64,000 bases of DNA from positions 5,811,218 to 5,875,217 of the forward strand of contig CM019068.1 in assembly GCA_009667805.1 (NCBI GenBank), written 5' to 3'. Within the stretch, counting starts at the first letter, position 1, and each line of letters opens with the position of its first letter. Of this stretch, positions 38,401 to 50,400 are shown piece by piece. The position numbers and the translations under genes were made by a program. The DNA comes from Leptobrachium leishanense. Taxonomy: Eukaryota > Chordata > Amphibia > Anura > Megophryidae. The notes beneath the pieces are model-generated. The model was not told the DNA's origin. It worked only from the letters and a program-made list of their open reading frames with translations, and did not search any database.

Positions 38401-41400
38401 TATATATATTACAGCCCAGCGGGATCCTGCAGGAAGCTGCAGAAACGTTCTTCCTGTGTCCTTCAGGTAAGTTAGAGATGAACCTGTGATCCTGAACACC
38501 CAGGGGCCCCTTATAGCAGACGTGGCTCTCACATGAGGCAGTGGGTGCTGCCTAACAGATTAAGATATATTGGGTTTATTTACTTATAAATAAGGATAAA
38601 AACAATAATCAAATCACGGCTGATAAAACAAATTAACGTGGATCTCAATAAATATCCTCCTTGCGTGTTGTCAATTACTTTGTGTAAGTGTTAAACATGT
38701 TTCGCAAAGAAATATTTAAACTAGGGGGGGGACAAAAGGGTAAAAAACAATCTGCCCGATTGTCCCCCAAAACTAAATCGGAGGGTGCAAGCAACATGTG
38801 ATGTAAAAAATGACAAGCTCAGAGTCGTGTCTATAAATGCTCGCAGTTTAGTCAATAAAATCAATGAACTAGAGGCAATGATGGCAGCTGAAAAAGTAGA
38901 TTTAGTGGCGGTTACTGAGACATGGTTCAGTGAGAAAAATAACTGGGACATAACAATTCCGGGGTACACTTTATATAGAAAAGACAGAGAAGGTAGGAAA
39001 GGAGGAGGAGTGGCCCTGTATGTGAAAAACAACATAAAAACGAACCAAATAAAAGTGAGCGAGGTGAACATAGAGTCAGTTTGGGTTACGCTAACATTTG
39101 GCAATAATACAGTAGCTCGTGTAGGTGTGATCTATAGACCCCCTGGACAAGTAGAAGAGCTAGATAATCTGCTGGTTGAGGAAATAGCCAAAATGGCAAT
39201 GAAGGGAAGTTATTATCATGGGGGACTTTAATCTTCCTGATGTGAACTGGAAAACCAAAACAGCTGGGTGCACCAGGAGTACAAATATTCTAAACTCCCT
39301 ACTGGGATTATCTCTAACACAAGTAGTTGAGGAGCCGACCCGTAAAGAGGCCATATTGGATTTAATACTCACAAATGGAGGTTTGGTATCAGACGTTGTT
39401 GTAGGTGAAAATTTGGGATCTAGTGATCACCAGTCAGTATGGTTTAATATAACAACAGGGATGGAGCCGCACCACACAAGAACGAAAGTTTTAGACTTTA
39501 AAAAAACAGATTTTTCTAAAATGAGATTTTGTGTGAAGGAGTCATTATCAGACTGGAGAGTTTAAAGGGAGTCCAGGAGAAATGGGATTATTTAAAGGAA
39601 GCATTATTGAAGGCCACAGGCAATTGCATTCGACTTGTTAGCAAAAAACAAAAAGGGAAGAAACCACTGTGGTACTCTGCAGAAGTGGCCAAAATAGTGA
39701 AGAACAAAAGATAGCATTCAATAATTATAAAACAACTCAGAGTGAAGAAGATAGGCAAACCTATAAGATTAGGCAGAGAGGCAAAGCAATTTATAAGAGC
39801 TTCCAAAGCACACGCAGAAGAGAAAATAGCTCAGTCAGTAAAAAAGGGACAAAACATTTTTTAGCTACATAAACAAGAAAAGAAAAGTAAAACAAGGATT
39901 AGTTAGAATAAAAACAAAGGAAAGAAGGTATGTAGAAGAGGATAAAGGTCTCGCTGACTGCCTCAATGAATATTTTTGTTCAGTCTTTGCAGAAGAAAAG
40001 GAAGGAAAGGGACCTCAGTTAGGAGAGAACACTAAAGAGACATTTACATATCAGTTTACAGAGGAGGAGGTTCTACAGCAGCTGTCTAAAGTAAAGACAA
40101 ATAAGTCAATGGGGCCTGATGGGATCCACCCTAAATTATTAAAAGAGCTCAGTGATGTAATAGCAAAACCATTAACAGATTTATTTAACCAATCCTTGTT
40201 AACGGGAGTCGTCCCAGAAGACTGGAAATTAGCAAATGTTGTGCCCATTTACAAGAAGGGTAGTAGGGAGGAATCGGAACTATAGGCCAGTTAGTCTTAC
40301 GTCAGTAGTGGGGAAATTAATGGAAACCATGTTAAAGGAAAGGATTGTTGAACATCTAAAAACACATAGATTACAGGATCAGAAACAACATGGGTTTACC
40401 TCAGGGAGATCATGCCAAACTAATCTTATTGATTTTTTGATTGGGACAAAAATAATAGACACAGGTGGTGCAGTAGACATTGCTTATTTAGATTTCAGTA
40501 AGGTTTTGATACTGTTCCGCATAGAAGGCTTATCAATAAATTGCAATCTTTGAGTTTAGATTCCAATATTGTTGACTGGATTAGGCAGTGGCTGAGTGAC
40601 AGACAACAGAGGGTTGTGGTAAATGGAGTTTATTCGGCGCAAGGTCTTGTTACCAGGGGTACCTCAGGGGTCAGTACTTGGACCCATTCTCTTTAATATT
40701 TTATATTAGTGATATTGCAGAATTATTAATGGAAAAGTATGTCTTTTTGCTGATGACACAAAGATTTGCAACAGGGTTGACGTTCCTGGAGGGATCAGCC
40801 AAATGACAAATGATTTAGGTAAACTAAAAAAATGGTCGGAGTGTGGCAATTGAGTTTTAATGTGGATAAGTGCAAGATAATGCACCTGGGACGTAAAAAC
40901 CCAAGGGCTGAATATAGAATATTTGATACAGTCCTAACCTCAACATCTGAGGGTTGGGATTTAGGGGTCATTATTTCAGAGGATCTAAGGGTAAGTAGTC
41001 AATGTAATAGAGCAGCAGGAAATGCTAGCAGAATGCTTGGTTGTGTAGGGAGAGGTATTAGCAGTAGGAAAAGGAAGTGCTCATGCCACTGTACAGAGCA
41101 CTGGTGAGACCTCACTTGGAGTACTGTGTGCAGTACTGGAGAACGTATCTCCAGAAGGATATAGACATCTTAGAGAGAGTTCAGAGAAGGGCTACTAAAA
41201 TGGTGTACGGCTTGAAGGAGAAAAGTTACCAGGAAAGGCTTAATGATCTTAACATGTACAGCTTGGAAAAAAGACGAGACAGAGGAGATATGATAGAAAC
41301 ATTTAAATACGTAAAGGGAATCCACAAGGTAGAGGAAGGGAGTATATTTAAAAGGAAACAAAATAGCAAAACAAGAGGACATAGTCTTAGATTAGAGGGG

Positions 41401-44400
41401 CAAAGGTTTAAAAGTAACATCAGGAAGCATTATTTTACTGAGAGGGTGGTGGATACATGGAACAGTCTTCCAGTAGAAGTGGTAGAGGCCAAAACAGTAA
41501 TTGAATTTAAGCAAGCATGGGATAGGCATAAGGCTATCCTAAACAAAAGATAAATCCCGGTTAAGTATCCATGTAATTGGGCAGACTAGATGGGCCAAAA
41601 GGTTCTTATCTGCCGACATTTTTCTATGTTTCTATGTTAATCCATAAATAAACCAAAATATCACCGTGAGCCCTTCATTAGAGATGTGCATTCATTTCGG
41701 AAAAATTCGGAATCTGGAATGAAATTTGATAATTCATATTCGGAAGTACTTCTAATAACTTCTAATAACGAATCGATAAGATACGAATTCGAAACGAAAC
41801 GGTATATAACGAATTTATTTCGCTTTACACTGTGTCATCATCATTAAAGAAAAATTTGAATAACTGATATCAACTATTGAATTTGAAATGAACTATCAAA
41901 TTGATATCAAGTATCGAATTTGAAATAAACTATCAAATGGATATTAACACCTTCGCTGCGGAGGATGCGCTGAGCGCGTCTACCCGCAGGTAACGTTCCT
42001 TGCGGTGGACGCGCTGAGCGCGTCCTCCCTTTGGGGCCAGCGTTTGGCCGGGTTCCGGCCGATCGCTGGACCCCCAGGTGCGGGCTGACATCCTCGATGT
42101 CAGCCCAGCACCCGGAACCGCCGCCGGCCTAATTAGGTGTCATCGCGGCGGCGCGATGACACCTAATTCAGGCGCCCCCCGCATGTGCGGAGGAGGCGCG
42201 TGAAAGGGAGGTCCTTCGGACCTCTCTCCCTCTCGATCGCCGGCGTTGCGTGGGTTAATCCAGGCACCGTTTGGAAGGGCACAGCCTGCCCTTCCTAACG
42301 GTACCTGGAATTAACCCCATGGGGGCTGGATCACGAATCGACGCCGAAAAGCGCCGGTTCGTGATCCTTTCCCTGAGCTGGCTGACATCTTGGATGTCGG
42401 CCAAGCTTCCGGGAATGCCCCCTGAGGACTGGCATCATCGTGCATAGCACGATGACGCCAGTCTTGGAGTTAACCCCTAACTGCCACCAATGGTGGAGAT
42501 AGGGGGTTCATTGGAACCCCCTATCTCCCGATCTGTAGCAGTTAGGGGTTAATGTTTGATATTGTTGGATTGGCCAGAGCATGGCCGTTCCAACAATACC
42601 AAACATGAGTATGAAAAAAGTTTTTTAAAAGAAATTTAAAATAAAAATAAAAATAAAAAAATATTTTAAAAAAAATTCTAAAAAAAAAATAAACAAGTTT
42701 TTTTTTTCTTTTTTTTGGTTCGTTAATGCAGCAATATTGTTCCCATTTCAATTATAATGTGAACAATGATGCTGCACTAACGATTTTTGTATGCAGTGCG
42801 TTTATTAAAAATCGCGTAATTTTCCCCAAAAAAAAATGTAACGAGACCCCATCTCTAATTTTTTTAACAAGCGCACCCCATACAAAATATAACCGCAATT
42901 GCTCGCATGTTAAAATGTGAAAAACAAACACTTTACACGTTGTAAATTATTGAAAATTCATATTTTATTGCATTTTTTGTTATAATATACAGACAGGTCA
43001 TGACGGATACATATAATAATGACATATTATGAATCTGCCGAGTCTGACGGAAAGAACGATATATAATATGTCTGGGTCCTATACTAAAATAAGCCTTCAA
43101 AACACGTTTAAACATGATGAGCAAAATCGGTAAAAATGAGCTCAGCACAGAGGCGGGAAAAGCCTCAGCAGCGAAAGGGTTAAGTACTATCGAATTAAAA
43201 TGAACTATCAAATACATATCAACTATCAAATACATATCAACTATCAAATACATATCAACTATCAAATTTGAAATAAATTATAAAATTGATATCAACTATC
43301 AAATTGATATCAACTATCGAATTTGAAATGAACTATCAAATACATATCAACTATCGAACTTGAAATGAATTATCAAATACATATCAACTATCGTATTTTA
43401 AATGAACTATCAAATTGATATCAACTATCGAATTTGAAATGAACTATCAAATTGATATCAAGTACTATCGAATTTAAAATGAACTATCAACTACATATCA
43501 GCTATCAAATACATATCAACTATCAAATTGATATCAACTATCAAATTGATATCAACTATCGAATTTGAAATGAACTATCAAATAGATATCAACTATCGAA
43601 TTTGAAATGAACTATCAAATACATATCAACTATCGAATTTGAAATGAACTATCAAATTGATATCAAGTACTATCGAATTTAAAATGAACTATCAAATACA
43701 TATCAGCTATCGAACTTGAAATGAACTATCAAATACATATCAACTATCAAATACATATCAACTATCAAATTTGAAATAAATTATCAAATTGATATCAACT
43801 ATCAAATTGATATCAACTATCGAATTTGAAATGAACTATCAAATACATATCAACTATCGAACTTGAAATGAATTATCAAATACATATCAACTATCGAACT
43901 TGAAATGAATTATCAAATACATATCAACTATTGAGCTTGAAATGAATTATCAAATTGATATCAACTATCAAATTTGAACTGAACTATCAAATACATATCA
44001 ACTATCAAATTTGAAATGAACTATCAAATACATATCAGCTATCGAACTTGAAATGAATTATCAAATACATATCAACTATCAAATTTGAAATGAACTATCA
44101 AATTGATAAAGTACTATCGAATTTGAAATGAACTATCAAATTGATATCAACTATCGGACTACTGCTCTCTCCCACCTGCTCTCTCCCACCTGTACCTACC
44201 AGCATCTCCCTCCACCCCCATCCCTCTCCTTCTCCTTCGAGACACACTGCATCTGCCTGTTCTCTCCTCTGGCTCTCAGGGTGGCAGTCATCTACCGCCC
44301 ACCGTGGCCAACCTCCCAGTTCTTTGACCACTTTGCTACCTGGCTTTCTCACTTCCTGCCTTCTAATCTTCCATGCCTAATTCTCGGGGACTTCAACATT

Positions 44401-47400
44401 CCCAATGACGATCCTTCCGCCCCTGTTGCCTCCAAACTTCTTTCACTCACGTCCTCCCTTGGACTCACACAATCCTCCCTCCTCCCTACCCACCGCGATG
44501 GTCACGCTATTGACCTTGTCTTTTCCAACCTCTGCTCCATTTCTGAGTTCAACTGTCGCCCTTTCCCCATCTCTGACCACCACCTTCTCTCTTTCAACCT
44601 ATCTGGACTTCCTAAACACCCTGCTCCCCCACCCCGCACACACACTCGCAGAAATCTACATGCTGTGGACCCCCATCAATTCTCCAACCTACTTCACCAC
44701 CTCCCTCATACCTCATCCTTCATCTGCCCTGATGCTGCCACTAATCACTACAACACTATGCTTATCTCTGCTCTAGACACTCTTGCTCCTCTTCGACTCT
44801 GTAAGGCCCCACGCCGCCAGCTTCAGCACTGGCACACCCTCCAGATTCGCTACCTGCAAAGATGCTCCCGCACCACAGAGCGTGCCTGGAGGAAATCCCG
44901 CTCTGAAGCTGATTTTGTTCACTTCAAGTTTTTTCTCCGGTCATACACCTCTGCCCTCCACTTGGCCAAACAATCCTTCTTCTCATCTCTTATATCTACG
45001 CTGTCCTCTAACCCTAAACGGCTCTGGTCCACCTTCACTACCCTCCTCTACCCACCTGCACCTCCCCCCACAGCTGCCTTCAGCGCTTAAGACCTGGCAG
45101 ACTACTTCCTCAGTAAAACTCTATCAGAAGCAACATCCCAACACAAGATAGTTATCTGCCACCTCCACTCCCACAGGTCCCCTCTGCCACCCTCTGCCGC
45201 TTCCTCCCAGCCACTGAGGAGGAAGTCAATTCCTTATTGTCCTCCTCACATCTCACCACGTGCCTGCTCGACCCCATTCCCTCACATCTAATTCCTCCCC
45301 TCTCCTCCTCCCTCATCCCTGCTCTCACACACATCTTCAACCTATCTCTCTCCACTGGCTCCTTTCCATCTGCCTTCAAACACGCGCTAGTTACCCCTTT
45401 ACTAAAGAAACCATCCCTAGATCCCAACTCTCCATCCAACTACCGCCCTGTATCCCTGCTTCCCTTCACATCAAAGCTATTAGAAAAACTAGTCTTCAAC
45501 CGCCTCTCCCTCTTCCTGTCCTCCAATTCCCTACTTGACCCCCTGCAATCTGGCTTCCGTCCCCTACACTAGGGATGTGCGTTTCGGGTTTCGGAATTTC
45601 GGAATTTTCACGAAATTTCCCGATTCGTGTTTTCGGATGCGGCCGAATTTCCGAAAAATTTTAGATCCGAAAATGGCACATCCGAAAAGTTTTCCGAGCC
45701 GAAATGAAATATTTTCGGAATTTTCGAATGGACTTGAAATGTGTCAAATCTAAATTTATTGCTTTGAAACGAGGAGAACAGACTTCCCGAAAAAACAAAA
45801 ATTTCCGAACTTACGAAAAGTCGATACAAAAAACGAGCTAAGTGACACGAAAATCTGAAAAATGGTCGATATTCCGAAAAAAAAAGAGTACACGAAAAAC
45901 GAATCGAGCCGAACCGAATCGAAACAGAAATCGGTCGAAACGAGCCGAATCAAAAAGTTTAAAAAATCCGAAAAATCAAACCGAATCGAACCGAATCGAA
46001 CCGAAAAAAAAATCGGTGCACAAGCCTACCCTTCACTCAACTGAAACTGCCCTCACCAAAGTCACCAACAACCTCCTAACTGCTTAAAAACACGGCCACT
46101 ATTCTATTCTCATCCTGCTTGACCTCTCGGCTGCTTTTGACACTGTTGACCACCCCCTCCTTCTACAGACCCTCAACTCTCTGGGTCTCGGTGACACTGC
46201 ACTTGCTTGGGTTGACTCCTATTTATCCAACAGGTCCTTCTGTGTGTCCTTTGCTGGTAACTCCTCCTCCTCATTGCCTCTATCTGTTGGTGTACCTCAA
46301 GGCTCTGTCCTTGGTCCTCTGCTCTTTTCCATCTACACCTCCTCCCTGGGCAAAATCATCAACAGCTTTGGCTTTAATTACCACCTCTACGCTGATGACA
46401 CTCAGATCTACCTCTCTACCACTGATCTCTCTCCCCCTGTCCTCTCAAAAGTCAGTGACTGTTTATCTGGCATCTCCTCCTGGATGGCCTCCCACCACCT
46501 AAAGATCAACATGTCAAAGACTGAACTCCTACTTATTCCTCCCTCCAATGCCTCCCCAACTCCTGACTTCTCTATCACGGTGGAGGGTATCACCATCTCC
46601 CCATCAAACCAAGTTCGCTGCCTTGGAGTTACACTTGACTCTGCTCTTTCCTTCATCCCCCATATCAAGTCTCTTTCCTCCTCCTGCCAATACCAACTGC
46701 GTAATATTTCCAGAATTAGGCCATTTCTTACCGCTGTCACCACAAAACTACTGATACACGCCCTGGTAATCTCCCGACTCGACTATTGCAATAATCTCTT
46801 ATCTGGCCTCCCTCTGTCCCTCCTCTCCCCCCTACAATCCATCCTGAACACCTCTGCCAGGCTAATTCACCTCACCCGCCGCTCTGTCTCTGCCGCTCCC
46901 CTCTGCGAGTCCCTTCACTGGCTCCCCATCCACTGCAGAATTAAGTTCAAAATCCTTATCCTTAACTACAAAACCCTCACTAACTCAGCTCCCCACTACC
47001 TGTCCTCACTAATCACCAAATACACCCCAGCCCGCTCCCTAAGGTCAAACAGCGACCTGCGCCTAGCTTCTCCCCGCATCACCTCTTCCCAGGATAGCCT
47101 GCAGGATTTCTCACGCGCAGCCCCCACTCTCTGGAACACTCTCCCTCGTACTGTCAGACTTTCCCCTAACTTCTCTTCCTTCAAACGCTCCCTTAAAACG
47201 TTCCTATTTAGGGAAGCCTACAACCCAACTCACTGACGCAACCATCAATCACTCTCACCTTACAGTCCTCTCCTCCTGTTTCCAACCCCAACCCTCCCAG
47301 ATTGTGAGTTCCTACGGGAATAGGGCCCTCATCTCCTCCTGTACTGTTTGTCAAATGTTGTTCAATGTATTGTAACCCTGTCTATACTGTGTTTATTGTA

Positions 47401-50400
47401 CAGCGCTGCGGAATATGCTGGCGCTTTATAAATAAAGAATAATAATAATAATAATAACTATCGAATTGATCTTAACTTACAATACAAGTAATAGTCAGCC
47501 AAAGACTTTAAGAAACAAATTAATTTTGTTACACTGTTTAATTTGACTCAACTACTAAATCTGTTACACAGCTTAAAATTTAACCCAAGATTTTCTTTTA
47601 ACAGCAAAATTTGATTAATTAGGGTTTTATCTAGTGATCCAAAATTCTAATTGATATCAACTATCAAATTGATATAAGAAATTCAAATTGATTCGAAATT
47701 TCAAATCATTTTGAAATTTCAAATCGATCCGAAATGAAACTAAACAAAATACGAAACGAAATTAGTTACGAAATTCCGTAAACAACATGATTTAAAAACA
47801 TAACGAAACTAAACAAAACAATTTTTTCAGCCATGCACATCCCAACCCTTCATCAGGATCTCCTGTATAACAATCCCTCCTGGTCACAGTATCTCTACCT
47901 CCTGCTGATAAACACAACCTTATATCCAGACCCACACCCTTACATCTGAGCAGAACCAGAGGGGTTTTGCAGGAAAAGGGGTGTTTTTGAGAGATTGTGC
48001 AATGGGGATCAATCAGCTCTTTACTTAATGAATGAACCTAATAATGTGAATTGAACATAAGTATTGAGGGGTTTAATTGGGTTTGTGTCCGGTTTGCTTT
48101 TTCCCAGGTAGCAGCGTTCAAGAGGACGTATCCCTCCATGTCCCGGATGACGTGGTACAGGGCTCTGAGCATGCCCACGTCAGCGTCCATGGTGAGGGAG
48201 CCGCACCTGCTTCATTACATAAACATTACTGTAACGTATCATATTCACGCAGTGCACCCAAAAGGTAACATGTTCACTCGTCTGGGGTGTCTGGGCGAGT
48301 GGACGAGTGGAAATTTTGATCCCTGACAATATATTCTCGTTATGAATGATTCAAATGATTTTTTGTTTTCTGACGCTTTTATAAAGCCACAATGGATTGA
48401 AAATTGTTCTTTTTAGTAAAATCTCTCCTAATTAAGACATAAAAGAAGCACTCACATAGCAGAGTGAACTCAGAAATGCTGGTTGGTCTTTGAAATGGAT
48501 GATTGACTAAAACTACATGAAGGTCCTGTCAGTTAATGTAACAGGTCCAACAAACCAGGTCTACAGTGTGTCAAGGCTTTCCCCATCATGGTGAGCTTCA
48601 AAATATGGTACAGAGGATCATGACATGGTCTGTGTGTAAGCACTATGCTCAGAATGACCCTGTCTTCATTGAATAATTCAGAGTTGGGTGCAGAAAGTCT
48701 CCTTATGACTCCTCAGAAGCAGCTTTGTGTAGAGTTCGAAAAGCAAAACTGAAAGACCTCTGTCCTCACGGTCATGTCTTCTTACTCACCAGGATTTCTC
48801 TGGGATTTGCTCGGGCTTGGTCTGCCTCCAAGCCAAATCAACCTGCTGGGGTGATTGACAATAAGAATCCTCAGTCATTCTAAGGCAGGAGATACCTCGG
48901 TATAAGTCTCCCATGATGATGTGATGGCAGGGACAAAGAGAATCCCTGATGTGTAGAAGTAGATGTAGGTCAAGTATCCTGGTGTCGTTCATTTATCGTA
49001 TGACTAACCCATCACACTGACGCACACACATGGTAATATTTTTCAATATGACTGCTCCGATAGTAGCCCTGGGAAACTTTAATGGAAAAGGAAGAGCACC
49101 CAGCATCAAGACCTGCTTCACAGCCGTAGCCGATTCCTGGATACTGAGGAGGACGCCCAATGGGTCACATGCTTTATCCTGGGGCTTCTCAGGGAGAGGA
49201 GGGGTTCCAAGGATTCACGTAGATGAAGATACTTGGTAAAAGCGTGGAAGAAAATTAAACACAGTCTTGAAATTAATTAACATCCAAGAGACGAGAACAG
49301 CAAAGAGTGCCCAAGCCGGGCATGGTAGGAGCTTCTGCCCTGGACATTACCAGGATGGGAACATGGAAACATTATCTATGTAATAAGAATCCACCTTCTG
49401 TCTCGGGGGATTCTTCCAGGAAGTAAGTTGCCCCCAAATAAGAGGGTGTGAGAAAAAAAAGGTATATATGAAGACGTATACCCCTCCCCCATGTCGCGCA
49501 ATCCTCCGCTCATGTGATAATCTGGGAAAGTGACGCTGTATCTTAGTTCTGTGTTCACGTTTATTTGGCAGGTGACATCATGGGCAAAGCCACCGAGAAT
49601 TTGGGACATTTGCTAAGGCTGCCTCACGGCTGCGGCGAGCAGAATATAGCAATTTTTGCACCAAATATCTATATTATGCAATATCTGGAGAGCACCAAAC
49701 AACTGACGCCCGCACTAAAGAGACGAGCCTTGAAATATCTGACGACAGGTAGGCGAGATACAATGTAACTTCATGATGTGTGGCTGAGGGTTTATACCTG
49801 TGGATCTGATTAACTGAAAGCCCCCATTCAGCATCCTATTGGTCCGGATAATATGATGTCACATTGGTTTTATGGCTGGTAAAACTGACACGTGGCCCAT
49901 CGAGATCAGATTTTTCAATCATCTGTGTTCATTGACCAATAAACCAATAACAAAATAATAACAACTTCATTTAATAATGGTTATTTCCCCCCTTGCCTCC
50001 GTAGATTCCTTCTGTGTGTACCAGAATAACACTAAACAACAAACACACACACACGAACACATGAACACACACACAGCAGCCGCCTTTATAAATACTGCCC
50101 TGGCCGTATATAAAGTAACCCCGGGCTCAGTGTAACCTTTACAATTATAAACGCCCCCCGTATCATCCTGCTAATGGGCTGCTCCAAAAATCTGTCTATA
50201 AACAATAATAGAAAAATGTAGAACAATGTCTCCCTCTAGATTGTAAGCTCCTGTGACAAGGCTGTCTGCACCTCTTGTTTCCATTCCTATGTTTGTTTAA
50301 TTTTGCCTTGTTCCCATTGGTTATTGTACAGTGATGCAGAGACCGTTGGTGCTATATGAATGATAAAAATGATTCTGCAAGCTTAACATTTGTACCCACG

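Larger units (their letters stand above)
41679..47845. mobile_element. hAT-like composite element with satellite core
   Basis: Ends TAGAGATGTGC and GCACATCCCAA are flanked by the perfect 8-bp duplication CCCTTCAT (41671-41678, 47846-47853). Inside are AT-rich expansions, a TTAA element (41948-43179), a short-period satellite and an L2 LINE (44157-47455). No transposase is seen. Confidence 0.85.

Noticed and set aside
44128..47236. Endonuclease and reverse transcriptase frames as host genes
   Set aside because: They are parts of an L2 LINE with stops, a frame change and a MITE insertion.
48786..49239. Frames in the intron before exon r as possible transposase or exon
   Set aside because: I saw no catalytic motif, terminal repeats or fitting splice phases. 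It stays unassigned.
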